A stretch of DNA of 14,689 nt, from positions 1 through 14,689 of the forward strand of contig DCHC01000007.1 in NCBI GenBank assembly GCA_002314755.1, written 5' to 3'. The position numbers and the translations under genes are program-made. A model generated the notes under the pieces. That model saw only the letters and a program-made list of their open reading frames with translations, was not told the DNA's origin and made no database searches. This DNA is from Faecalibacterium sp. UBA1762. GTDB taxonomy: Bacteria; Bacillota; Clostridia; Oscillospirales; Ruminococcaceae. The first letter of the stretch is position 1. Every line of letters begins with the position of its first letter. Positions 6,366-14,565 of this stretch are shown piece after piece.

Positions 6366-7748
6366 ATGATAGTAACGGAAGAACGGACGGTCGAAATTAT
6401 GATCAAAAGTAAAATAGGTTTTGCGAATCGAATTGACGAAAACTCGTTTTTTTGCAAGGCATTGGCATTCGGTACCGCAATGATTGCCCTTTTGGGTTGG
6501 TATCATTTCCTTTACCTCATTCCGTTTCCGTCTGTGGTCAATAAAATCCTACAAATTCATGTAGTAGTCTTCATGGAGGCGGTCTGCGGAATACTGTTCT
6601 CGCTTTATTGCTTGGTAATGTACAAAAAAACGCTGCTATCGGCAAATCATTTCCGTTGGTTATATACCTATATCCCGGTATTGATCATTACGTTTGTCGT
6701 CGAATGGATCGGTTCGGTCATAAGATACCCTGGGCTCGGCGTCATGAAAAGCTTTCGGTTCGGTTGTAACTTTTTAATGGTCGGTCTCATTCCTGCCGTT
6801 TTTGTACTTTTCAAAATATTGGGCTCAGACGGTGTTTTCAAAATACTGGACTATTTTTCTTTTGTCTGGAATATTGTTCTGATCGTACAGGCTTGTTACT
6901 ATAAGTATTGCGGCAGAATACTTTTTGGTTTGCAGTCTTATTTTGACTATTACACAAAAGGAAGAATCGATACCCGTTTTGGACTTCGTGTATTGATGGG
7001 CTGCATGGGGGTCTATATCATCTATTACAATTTATCCGATTTATATGATTCTGATTTAGCGCTGGGCAAAAAGCTGTTTTCCCTGTTCCGGGCGGTTGTT
7101 GGTATTTGCTGCCTTTTGTTTGTGCAGCAGAGCAGGTTGGCATTGGTGTACTTCGGCTTTTCGTTGGCGGTCATGCTGCTGATCAACAATAAAACCTCGC
7201 GTCAGAGAAAAATCGAGCTCATCACGGTTTTAGCGGCTGCCATTATTTTGCTCGGCACGGGTGTCATACAGAATCTGATCAGCAAAATGCTTTTAGTTGA
7301 AAAAATGAACGGAGGCGTTTCGTTATCTGCTCGTCTTTATGAAATCAGGTATTATCTTGGGTGTTGGTTAAAAAATCCGATTTTGGGAAACGGATTTACA
7401 ATCGGCAAAGAATCATCTGCGCTATATGCAGTTGAACATGGGGAACTGGGTACTGCGTACTACTCGGATATCGGGCTTATAGGGTTACTCGCCGAAACAG
7501 GCTTACTGTCCGTCGTATTTTTCTTGTTTCCCATGTACCAGGGCTTTCAATTAATCCGGAAGATCAGAAAGCAAAACGGGATCCCTCAAAAGGAAACGAT
7601 TTTTGCAATGACAGGCTATTCTTATTTGGTGATTTCATCTATTTCCGAGATTGTGACCGATAACGAAAGATCTATCATGTTTCCTCTAATGCTTGCGTAT
7701 TTTATGTATTTGGTATACCGTGCGCAGCCAACGGATGAGAACGGATAA
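6366..7748 (+). CDS. wzy: Polysaccharide polymerase, Wzy / O-antigen ligase-like membrane protein
   Basis: This protein of up to 460 residues has about eleven to twelve hydrophobic segments spread along its length. The region near residues 250-275 (VQQSRLALVYFGFSLAVML) and the later SARLYEIRYYLGCWLKNP with ILGNGF are typical of the Wzy_C/O-antigen ligase superfamily. These proteins polymerise undecaprenyl-linked repeat units on the outer face of the membrane. In a Gram-positive cell this would be the capsule or exopolysaccharide polymerase. The start is uncertain: ATG at 6366 gives 460 residues, while ATG at 6399 (MIKSKIGF, GGACGG 8 nt upstream) gives 449; neither has a strong ribosome binding site. 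It is the first gene of the AT-richer cassette, 42 bases after the MutS-like gene, with no convincing promoter. The GT2 remnant follows after 12 nt. Confidence 0.82.
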   Translation: MIVTEERTVEIMIKSKIGFANRIDENSFFCKALAFGTAMIALLGWYHFLYLIPFPSVVNKILQIHVVVFMEAVCGILFSLYCLVMYKKTLLSANHFRWLYTYIPVLIITFVVEWIGSVIRYPGLGVMKSFRFGCNFLMVGLIPAVFVLFKILGSDGVFKILDYFSFVWNIVLIVQACYYKYCGRILFGLQSYFDYYTKGRIDTRFGLRVLMGCMGVYIIYYNLSDLYDSDLALGKKLFSLFRAVVGICCLLFVQQSRLALVYFGFSLAVMLLINNKTSRQRKIELITVLAAAIILLGTGVIQNLISKMLLVEKMNGGVSLSARLYEIRYYLGCWLKNPILGNGFTIGKESSALYAVEHGELGTAYYSDIGLIGLLAETGLLSVVFFLFPMYQGFQLIRKIRKQNGIPQKETIFAMTGYSYLVISSISEIVTDNERSIMFPLMLAYFMYLVYRAQPTDENG

Positions 7749-7760
7749 TAAAGGAGTATT

Positions 7761-8489
7761 ATGACAGTTTCTATCATTACAGTTTGCTTAAATTAGCAGG
7801 CGACCATCAGACAAACCATAGAAAGCGTTTTGGCACAGACCTCGGATGATTACGAGTATATTATCATCGACGGAAAATCAACAGATAACACGCTGCAAAT
7901 CATTGATGAGTATCGGGACCGATTCGGGGAAAAGCTTCAGGTTGTGTCTGAACAGGACAAGGGACTTTATTTCGCCATGAATAAGGGGCTTGCCCTCTCA
8001 CAGGGAAAACTGATCGCCTTTATGAATTCGGATGATTGGTATGAGCCGGACGCGGTTGAGATCGCCATAAAGGAATATTCCGGCGAGAAATATGAGGTTC
8101 TATACGGCATCGAGCGGATAATTGACCATGAAGTGGAAAAGCAATGCATTATGTACGGACATAAGTTTTTAGGAAAAAACTGTTTGCGTCACCAGTCTAC
8201 TTTTGTTACCCGTGATTGCTTTTTTGATTTTGGCGGTCCCTTTGATACAGCTTATCAATGTGTGGCGGATTATGAATTTTTTATCCGACTGTCACATAAT
8301 CCGCAGGTCTATTTTCATCCGGTTTACAAGCTGATCGCAAATTTCAGAATAGGCGGAAAATGCAGCACATTCCTATGCTTTAAAGAGACGAATTGTCTTA
8401 GATATAGATGTGGTTATCTTTCAAAATACCTGTTCTATAAGAAGATGTTTATCGAGTATATCAGATTTATCCTTGGGAAAACCAAATAG
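7761..8489 (+). pseudogene. GT2 glycosyltransferase, inactivated by an early TAG codon
   Basis: The full gene would be 242 residues, exactly the length of the intact copy at 13715-14443. It keeps a good ribosome binding site (AAAGGAG, 5 nt before ATG). Codon 12, TCG (Ser) in the intact copy, is TAG (7794-7796), truncating the product after MTVSIITVCLN. The remaining frame is otherwise open and keeps the GT-A motifs DGKSTDNT, NKG and NSDDWY (around codons 37-94) plus the C-terminal FDFGGPFD region. A possible internal TTG at 7830 would lose the first beta-strand of the nucleotide-sugar fold, so activity is unlikely. TAG also ends this gene and the intact copy, so codon reassignment is not indicated. 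A sequencing error cannot be excluded. The C-terminal half differs from the other copy, implying a different acceptor when functional. Confidence 0.8.
7773..8099 (+). repeat. 327-bp near-identical GT2 block, copy 1
   Basis: Matches 13727-14053 in the same orientation with five mismatches by my count (including the TAG/TCG difference) and no gaps. The four codons before it and everything after codon 113 diverge much more. It encodes the nucleotide-sugar-binding half of the GT2. Confidence 0.85.
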
Positions 8490-8559
8490 CTGCAGCGCTT
8501 CGGTTTGACGGAAAAAATCGGCCTTTGAGCAAAGAGGTCGTCATGAATGGAGGATATGA

Positions 8560-9714
8560 ATGAAGGTTCTGCTTTTGGATACCAGTGATATCCCTTATTC
8601 TCTATCCATTTCCAAAGCACTAAGTCGGGTCAGAGATCTGGAATTAACCGTAATTACACGGTATTCCTCGCACGTAGAGAATGCCTACCGGTTTTACTAT
8701 AGGTGGTCTGACAGGTGCGAACAGCCTCTTGTCAGAAAAACGGTCAGAGGTTTGGAGTATTTCATTGGTTGTGTCCGAACGGCGATCCATGTTTGTTTTC
8801 GTCATTATGATATCATACACATCCAGTGGGGGTCGCTGTTTTTTGTGGACCGTCTGTTTTGGAACTATTTAAAATCGCGAACGGACAAATTGGTTTTTAC
8901 TGCTCACGATGTCATACCCCATGATCAAAACCCCAAGGTCATCGCACACAATCAGCTGCTTTTTTCTATTCCGGATACCATTATCGTGCACGGTGATTTT
9001 TGCAAAGCAGAAATTCACAGTGTGTACCCGCAATTTGAATCAAAAATATATGTTCAAAAGCACGGAATGACGGTACTTCCCCAAACGCCGCCCGTGACAG
9101 AGGATACCGTGAACAGGCATTTGTCCCTGCTTGACGCGCATTTGGAAAACAGGATTGTCATTGGCGCTTTGGGACAGATTGATGATTATAAGGGCGTTGA
9201 TTTGCTGATCGAGGCGGTAAATCAGTTAAATCGGCAGGATGTATATCTGATTATTGCAGGAAAAACCATTGAACGTTATAAAAAGAAATTCGATGACATA
9301 AAAAGCAAGCTGAATAACCCTCAGATCTACATTTATAACCGCTTTTTCTCCGATGAGGAAGAAGCCTATTTCTATGATTTAGCAGATATTGCTGCAACCA
9401 CATACAAAAGCGCCAGCATGAGCGGTGTATTATTCACGGCTGCAGGACATCAAAAAACGCTGCTGTCCACCACCGTTGGGTGTATCGGCGATGTAATTCG
9501 TCCGTGCAGTGATTTATGCTATCTGTGCGAACCGACGGTCCCGTCCATCAAACGGCAAATCGAACGAATACTGGATACACAAACCAAGTCCGGCTTGCGT
9601 CATATGGGAACGCAGTTTTACAATTCCGTTTCTAAAGCCTACAATTGGGATCAGATCGCCGACGATTTGGTGCATCATTGTTATGAAGCGGGGCTGCGTC
9701 ATAAGGAGAAATAA
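8560..9714 (+). CDS. Glycosyltransferase family 4 (GT-B fold)
   Basis: This 384-residue retaining-type glycosyltransferase would add a sugar to the lipid-linked repeat unit on the cytoplasmic side. The N-terminal domain holds IHIQWGS (around residue 87) and FTAHDVIPHD (around 112), a GT4-type acceptor-site histidine loop. The C-terminal donor domain starts near residue 200 with IGALGQIDDYKGVDLLIEAV, with the KG phosphate contact. The usual E-x7-E stretch is replaced by ASMSGVLFTAAGHQKTLLST (near residue 285), a variant seen in some GT4 proteins. GGAGG lies 6 nt before the ATG. The stop overlaps the next start in TAATG, so the two GT4 genes are translationally coupled. The donor sugar cannot be read from sequence. 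Confidence 0.85.
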   Translation: MKVLLLDTSDIPYSLSISKALSRVRDLELTVITRYSSHVENAYRFYYRWSDRCEQPLVRKTVRGLEYFIGCVRTAIHVCFRHYDIIHIQWGSLFFVDRLFWNYLKSRTDKLVFTAHDVIPHDQNPKVIAHNQLLFSIPDTIIVHGDFCKAEIHSVYPQFESKIYVQKHGMTVLPQTPPVTEDTVNRHLSLLDAHLENRIVIGALGQIDDYKGVDLLIEAVNQLNRQDVYLIIAGKTIERYKKKFDDIKSKLNNPQIYIYNRFFSDEEEAYFYDLADIAATTYKSASMSGVLFTAAGHQKTLLSTTVGCIGDVIRPCSDLCYLCEPTVPSIKRQIERILDTQTKSGLRHMGTQFYNSVSKAYNWDQIADDLVHHCYEAGLRHKEK

Positions 9715-10853
9715 TGAAAATCCTGCATATTACACCTCAAAAACCGTCTCTCATATCGGGGGGCGAGATGTGTGTATATCAAAGTCTGATTTCAATGAAA
9801 ATGAACGGGTACACCGTAGACTATGTAGGTCCGGAAATTGAAAACGACGAGATCAAAGCCTTGTATCACCGGGTGTTTGAGCTTGCGCCGACCGGTCAGA
9901 AAAAGGTGCTGATCAAAAATCTTGCAAAAGGCGTCACCAACAAACGGTATGAGGCATGGAAAAACGCAGCGATCGATTTTTGTTCCTATGATCGGATATG
10001 GTTAGAATTCACCAAGCTGGATTATATCTTTGATCGGATCCGGTCAAACAACGTCTATGTACGGGTACACAATGTTGAATATGACTATGCCGGAGCATTG
10101 TTACGTTCACAGTGGAGGCTGAAGCACTTCGTGTATTATTTGTTGGCCCGAAAGCAGGAAAAGCGGATTTTGACCGAGTGTGCCGGGGCAGTGGCGTTAA
10201 CGGTTCATGATGTTAAAAGAATGACCGAATTGTATCATATCCCGGAGGAGAAAATTTCGCTGATGCCGATCTGTGTTTCCTCTCAAACGGTGCTCATAAA
10301 AGAAAAAAGCTCCCCATTGCGCATGTTGATTACCGGTTCACTCTGGTACATACAAAATGAGAACGGTATCAAATGGTTTTTAGAAAACGTATGCAGCAAG
10401 CTTTCTGTTCCGTATGAATTGGTCATCGCCGGCAGAAATCCTTCCGAGGGTCTGATGTATGAAGTTTCCAAAAGAAAGAATGTGACTGTTATGGACAGTC
10501 CCCCCCAAATGAAGCCTTACTTTGAGCAGTGCGATGTAGTCATTGCCCCTGTTTTTGAAGGCGGCGGCATGAAGGTCAAGGTTGCGGAAGCTTTGTCATA
10601 CGGCAAGCCCATTATCGGAACAAGTCATGCCTTTGTCGGCTACGAGTCTTTGCAGGAGTTTTTCGACCTCTTACGGGCCGATTCGGCTGAAGATTTTGTA
10701 AGTAGAATCCAGGAGCTCCATCACATGAGCAGCGTGCAATGGATTTCGCTGCAGCAGAAAATATTGACCGCTTTCAAAAACAATTATAGCTTTGAAACAA
10801 GCGCAAATAATTGCAGGCAGGCCTTGGAATCTCTGCGTGACAATAAAAGATAA
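9714..10853 (+). CDS. Glycosyltransferase family 4 (GT-B fold)
   Basis: This is a 379-residue GT-B glycosyltransferase. The N-terminus MKILHITPQKPSLISGGEM carries the glycine-rich loop of the first Rossmann-like domain. VRVHNVEYDY (around 117) is the acceptor-side motif, and LRMLITGSLWYIQNENGI (around 203) opens the donor domain. FEGGGMKVKVAEALSYGKPI (around 279-298) is the nucleotide-sugar binding segment with Glu and Lys. ATG 9714 shares one base with the upstream TAA, with AAGGAG 5 nt upstream, so it depends on the preceding gene. It is only distantly similar to its neighbour by eye and is probably a different linkage step of the same repeat unit. A hairpin-rich gap follows. Confidence 0.86.
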   Translation: MKILHITPQKPSLISGGEMCVYQSLISMKMNGYTVDYVGPEIENDEIKALYHRVFELAPTGQKKVLIKNLAKGVTNKRYEAWKNAAIDFCSYDRIWLEFTKLDYIFDRIRSNNVYVRVHNVEYDYAGALLRSQWRLKHFVYYLLARKQEKRILTECAGAVALTVHDVKRMTELYHIPEEKISLMPICVSSQTVLIKEKSSPLRMLITGSLWYIQNENGIKWFLENVCSKLSVPYELVIAGRNPSEGLMYEVSKRKNVTVMDSPPQMKPYFEQCDVVIAPVFEGGGMKVKVAEALSYGKPIIGTSHAFVGYESLQEFFDLLRADSAEDFVSRIQELHHMSSVQWISLQQKILTAFKNNYSFETSANNCRQALESLRDNKR

Positions 10854-11163
10854 TATTGTGGCATTTGATCATGTGAGGGTAGGGCAGCCGCGATAAACTC
10901 GGCTGGCAGATCCTCCGTTTGCGGCTGTTTCAGATCATTTCTTTTACAAACAAGAGGCTTAAGATGAAAATTGTTGGTATCCTTAGAGAGCAATTTGCTT
11001 TATCAATTGGGGGAAAAAACTCTGCCCTCGAGATAGGCAAAAGGTCACCCACTGCCCATCCGGCAGTGATATTCATAAACCGCCGCTTTTATACTTGCTG
11101 CTGCCTGGCAGTGTCCTCCTGCCATGATGGAAAGGTAATTCCCAATTAGGAATGGTCATAATC
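10854..11163 (+). other. Hairpin-rich 310-bp gap before the flippase
   Basis: There is no convincing gene here. CAGCCGC (10885-10891) can pair either with CGGCTG (10900-10905) or with GCGGCTG (10921-10927); the second is followed by a T-rich stretch, so the two pairings are mutually exclusive. Further small hairpins are CACTGCC/GGCAGTG (11050-11068) and TGGCAG/CTGCCA (11106-11124). It could be a leader or attenuator for the flippase gene or the scar of a deleted gene. Confidence 0.45.
10964..11149 (+). CDS. Possible 61-residue peptide or gene remnant
   Basis: ATG at 10964 is preceded by AAGAGG 6 nt upstream. It encodes 61 residues starting MKIVGILREQFALSIGGKN, then a Cys- and Arg-containing tail with no recognisable motif. 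The start looks like the first strand of an alpha/beta enzyme, as in glycosyltransferases, but nothing after it supports that. It is more likely the 5' stump of a decayed cassette gene than a functional peptide. Confidence 0.2.
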   Translation: MKIVGILREQFALSIGGKNSALEIGKRSPTAHPAVIFINRRFYTCCCLAVSSCHDGKVIPN

Positions 11164-12690
11164 ATGAACATAAAGAAAACTGCATTACGCAACGGTTCGG
11201 TCGGTTTCATGAGCCAGGTAATCGCGAGCCTTTTTCAATTCTTAACAAGGTACTTTTTTTTACAGTACCTGGGAATTGAGGTGCTGGGTTTAAACAGCAT
11301 GTTCGCCTCCGTATTCAGTGCTTTCGCGCTGGCAGAGCTTGGATTTCAATCCGTCGTTATTTATCATCTGTATAAACCGATACGGGATGGAGATCATGCT
11401 GCAATAAACACCCTGATTTCTATTTATCGTTTTGTTTACCGTATCATCGGGATATTTTTCCTTGTGATCTCGGTCGCTTTCCTTCCTTTCCTTCAGTATA
11501 TCATAAAAGGCATTGCTGTAGACAGAAGCATATATTTTTATTTTATGCTGCAATCGGCAAGCTCTGCTTTTACCTATTTTCTGTCCTGCAAGCGCGCATT
11601 GCTTATTGCGGACCAAAACGAATATATCCCCAAGCTTATTGATACAGCAACGAACATCGTTTCAGAGCTATTTCAAATTTATGTGATCATTCGCTATCAA
11701 AGCTATCCGCTGTATTTGTGCATTCGAATTTTACAGGTGATCCTCTCCAATATCATAGTGAACGGCATTTGTCAAAAAAAGTACCCCTATCTCAAGCCCG
11801 TACCCTTTGACCGAAAATCCTTTTTCACCATCTGGAATGATGTGAAAAATCTTTTCTCGGCAACGATCGCCGGATACATATACGGTTCTACAGATAATTT
11901 TGTCATTTCTATTCTGATCAATACGGTGACTGTGGGTTATTATACAAACTATCAAACCGTCATAATAGGGATAAAACGGTTAACAAACGGTCTGCTCACC
12001 CCCATTGCTCCGGCAATCGGCAGGCTATTGATCGACACGGATTCAAACCAAGACAAAGAACAGACATTCAGGCTATACTACCATATCAGATTTATCATTG
12101 CGTTTTTTTTGGTCATCCCCTGCTATACCCTTATCAACACATGCATTACAATTTGGGTAGGTTCTTCCTATATCATGAGCCCCGGCGTATCAATGCTGCT
12201 GTGTTTCGATCTGTTTATTCATTTGGTTCATAGCGGTTGCAGCGACTACATAAACGGTTCCGGTCTGTTCTCTCAAGAAAAGAAAATTGAAATCGTCGGC
12301 GCTTTGATCAATCTGATACTTTCCGTTATTTTGTGCTTTAAACTGGGAATAATAGGCATACTGATCGGAACTGTCGCTTCTCAATTGTGGTTCTGGACCG
12401 GTAGATCATGGGTGGTGTACCGCTATTGTTTCAAAATGCCGTTTTCTCATTATTGGCAATATCTCAAAGAAAGCGGTCTGTATATAATCGTTAGTTTATT
12501 TACCGCTTTCATCAGTTGCTTGTTATTTAAAATGTTAAAAATACATGATCCGCTGCAGCTGTTTTTGGCGGGCGGTTTGCTATCCCTGATCATTTGCGCA
12601 ATATCATACTTTCTGTTTTTTGGCCGTTCTAAGTATTTCATTAGGCTGAAAAAGCTGAAAATGAGGGATTTGTGTACCTTCAAGGGGTAA
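11164..12690 (+). CDS. wzx: Polysaccharide flippase, Wzx/MATE-like
   Basis: This protein of about 508 residues has some twelve to fourteen hydrophobic segments and belongs to the MOP superfamily of oligosaccharide flippases that turn undecaprenyl-linked repeat units to the outer face. The N-terminus NGSVGFMSQVIASLFQFLTR with YLGIEVLGLNSMF is typical of capsule flippases of Firmicutes. It is followed by the LAELGFQSVVIYHLYKPI loop, and the Asn/Gly-rich SDYINGSGLF region (around residue 360) is also characteristic. The ATG at 11164 (MNIKKTALRNG) is preferred for matching the family start; an in-frame ATG at 11152 would add four residues, and AGGA at 11148-11151 is the only Shine-Dalgarno-like element. 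With the Wzy-like polymerase it defines a Wzx/Wzy-type pathway. The 132 bp after it hold a weak CCGG/CCGG stem followed by CTTTTT. Confidence 0.88.
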   Translation: MNIKKTALRNGSVGFMSQVIASLFQFLTRYFFLQYLGIEVLGLNSMFASVFSAFALAELGFQSVVIYHLYKPIRDGDHAAINTLISIYRFVYRIIGIFFLVISVAFLPFLQYIIKGIAVDRSIYFYFMLQSASSAFTYFLSCKRALLIADQNEYIPKLIDTATNIVSELFQIYVIIRYQSYPLYLCIRILQVILSNIIVNGICQKKYPYLKPVPFDRKSFFTIWNDVKNLFSATIAGYIYGSTDNFVISILINTVTVGYYTNYQTVIIGIKRLTNGLLTPIAPAIGRLLIDTDSNQDKEQTFRLYYHIRFIIAFFLVIPCYTLINTCITIWVGSSYIMSPGVSMLLCFDLFIHLVHSGCSDYINGSGLFSQEKKIEIVGALINLILSVILCFKLGIIGILIGTVASQLWFWTGRSWVVYRYCFKMPFSHYWQYLKESGLYIIVSLFTAFISCLLFKMLKIHDPLQLFLAGGLLSLIICAISYFLFFGRSKYFIRLKKLKMRDLCTFKG

Positions 12691-12822
12691 GCGGATGCCA
12701 TCGCTCGGCAACCACCTGTCCGGCAGAAACCGGCTTTTTAAAGGAAACTGTTTTTTCGCAGGGTTATCGCAATTTCATTTGAAACAGCGCAGGCAAAAAA
12801 GAAACGAGGGAAGAGAGAACCC

Positions 12823-13643
12823 ATGATATCGGCATCTGTTGTATTATTTCATACAAGCAAAGAAGAATTGGAAAAAGTGATTCGTTCTTACGCTCCGGGA
12901 GAAAACAGGTACCTGTTTCTCATTGATAATTCACAGCCGGCTTCAAAAGAAGAGCTTGCGGATGTGATTTGCAGTCCGTACATAGAGTATATTCATAATG
13001 ATAAAAATCTTGGCTACGGTGCAGCTCATAATATCGGAATACGAAAAGCGATCGAGAGAAAATCGGAATATCACATTGTGTTAAATCCGGATATATCCTT
13101 TCAGCCGACAGTGATTGATGAGCTGATTGCTTACGCAGATAATAATCCGGACGTTGTTTATCTGCTTCCGAAGGTAGTGTATCCAAGCGGCGAGATCCAA
13201 TATTTGTGTAAGCTGCTGCCAACTCCATTTGATCTGTTTGCCAGAAGATTTTTGCCCAATGTCGGCCCGATTAAAAAAACGATGAACGGTATTGTTTAAA
13301 GCAGTCGGGATACGACAGGATTATGAATCCGCCTTGCCTGTCAGGATGCTTTATGTTTATGAGAACCCGGACCCTCGAGGAAAACGCTCTATTCTTTGAC
13401 GAGAGATTTTTTATGTACTGTGAAGATTTTGACCTGATTCGCAGATTACATCGATTCGGAAAAACGGTCTTTTATCCGTTTGCGACCATTGTCCATGATC
13501 AAAAAAAAGAATCCTATAAAAAGGTGAAGATGTTGATCAGCCACACCAGAAGCACGGTTCGGTACTTTAACAAATACGGCTGGCTCTTTGATGGCGAACG
13601 GGATATACAAAACGGTCTGATCCGACAGGAGTTAGAGACGTAA
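12823..13643 (+). pseudogene. GT2 rhamnosyltransferase-like gene, frameshifted at an A7 tract
   Basis: Two adjacent reading frames make one GT2. The first (12823-13299) starts MISASVVLFHTSKEELEKVI and carries DNSQPASKE, NDKNLGYGAAHNIGI and the metal-binding-type NPDI. The second (open from about 13275 to 13643) continues LKQSGYDRIMN, then SGCFMFMR and the DERFFMYCEDFDLIRRL region that is standard for rhamnosyltransferase-like enzymes. Adding one A to the run at 13273-13279 joins them as VGPIKKNDERYCLKQSGYD and gives a 273-residue protein of normal length. A lost C after 13287 would also work. As it stands the product stops at 13299 and lacks the catalytic C-terminal half. GGGAAGAGAG lies upstream of the ATG. 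It could be decayed, phase-variable by slippage, or a sequencing error. Confidence 0.82.
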
Positions 13644-13646
13644 AGA

Positions 13647-13673
13647 GTGACAGATCCGCTGCAGGACAGAATG
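13647..13673 (+). repeat. 27-bp direct repeat, right copy, upstream of the last GT2
   Basis: Identical to 6320-6346 over 27 bases and in the same orientation, about 7.3 kb away. It lies 3 nt after the stop of the frameshifted GT2 and 41 nt before the start of the intact GT2. Similarity stops sharply on both sides. Confidence 0.85.
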
Positions 13674-13714
13674 TTTTAAATGAAAAAATCAGGTGAAAGG
13701 GTGTTTCGGGTTTC

Positions 13715-14443
13715 ATGACGGTATCAATCATTACAGTTTGCTTAAATTCGCAGGCGACCATCAGACAAACCATAGAAAGCGTTTTGGCACAGACCTCAGA
13801 TGATTACGAGTATATTATCATCGACGGAAAATCAACAGATAACACGCTGCAAATCATTGATGAGTATCGGGACCGATTCGGGGAAAAGCTTCAGGTTGTG
13901 TCTGAACAGGACAACGGAATTTATTTCGCCATGAATAAGGGGCTTGCCCTCTCACAGGGAAAACTGATCGCCTTTATGAATTCGGATGATTGGTATGAGC
14001 CGGACGCGGTCGAGATCGCCATAAAGGAATATTCCGGCGAGAAATATGAGGTTATATATGGCATCGAGCGGCTTATTTCCAACGAAGAAGAACTGAGCTG
14101 CACCATGTGGGGACATAAGTTTTTAAGTCAAACCAGTTTGCGCCACCAGGCTGTTTTTGTTACCCGTGATTGCTTTTTTGATTTTGGCGGTCCCTTTGAT
14201 ACTGCTTATCAAAGTGCGGCGGATTATGATTTCTTTATCCGGTTGTCACAAAATCCGCAGGTCTGTTTTCATCCGGTTTACAAGCTGATCTCCAATTTCA
14301 GAGTCGGAGGAAGCAGCAGTACATTTTTAAGCTTTAAAGAGGTGCACCGCATTAAGTATAAATACGGGTATCTTACAAAATACTCGTTCTATAAAAAAAT
14401 GCTCATTCAGTATATCAGATTTTTCCTTGGAAAAACCAAATAG
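13715..14443 (+). CDS. GT2 glycosyltransferase (GT-A fold), intact copy
   Basis: This 242-residue inverting-type glycosyltransferase would transfer one sugar to the lipid-linked repeat unit. Motifs are SIITVCLN (first strand), D37-G-K-S-T-D-N-T, SEQDNGIYFAMNKG (63-76) and the metal/donor-binding NSDDWY (89-94). Around residues 150-165 come RHQAVFVTRD and FGGPFDTAYQSAADYDFF. Such short GT2 proteins resemble WcaA-like and capsule glycosyltransferases. It has the same length as the disrupted copy at 7761-8489; the first 113 codons are almost identical and the rest is clearly diverged, so donor use is probably shared and acceptor use different. AAAGGGTG lies 11 nt before the ATG. It is the last gene before a strong terminator. 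Confidence 0.88.
   Translation: MTVSIITVCLNSQATIRQTIESVLAQTSDDYEYIIIDGKSTDNTLQIIDEYRDRFGEKLQVVSEQDNGIYFAMNKGLALSQGKLIAFMNSDDWYEPDAVEIAIKEYSGEKYEVIYGIERLISNEEELSCTMWGHKFLSQTSLRHQAVFVTRDCFFDFGGPFDTAYQSAADYDFFIRLSQNPQVCFHPVYKLISNFRVGGSSSTFLSFKEVHRIKYKYGYLTKYSFYKKMLIQYIRFFLGKTK
13727..14053 (+). repeat. 327-bp near-identical GT2 block, copy 2
   Basis: Partner of 7773-8099, in direct orientation 5954 bp apart. This copy carries TCG where the other has TAG. It is long enough for homologous recombination or gene conversion. Confidence 0.85.
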
Positions 14444-14538
14444 CAGCAGCTCTTCAGGCGGTGTCTGAACGGTGAACCATCTTCGTTTTTATCATTACGG
14501 TGTCAGACATATCATGGATGATTTGTTTGATGGAATGA

Positions 14539-14553
14539 GCAGCTGTCAGCTGC
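14539..14553 (+). repeat. 15-bp palindrome near the operon end
   Basis: GCAGCTG and CAGCTGC flank a single central T. It lies 13 nt before the terminator stem, in the 246-bp non-coding tail after the last GT2, where I see no supported gene. It may be a protein-binding operator or chance. Confidence 0.35.
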
Positions 14554-14565
14554 ATCCGTCCCAAA

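Noticed and set aside
7794..7796. TAG read as an amino acid (amber recoding) in the first GT2
   Set aside because: TAG ends both GT2 copies normally, and the intact copy has a plain Ser codon, so a nonsense mutation is simpler.
12547..12558. 12-base match (GATCCGCTGCAG) to the 27-bp repeat inside the flippase gene
   Set aside because: It lies in coding sequence in a normal membrane-loop context, is less than half the repeat, and includes a self-complementary hexamer; treated as chance.
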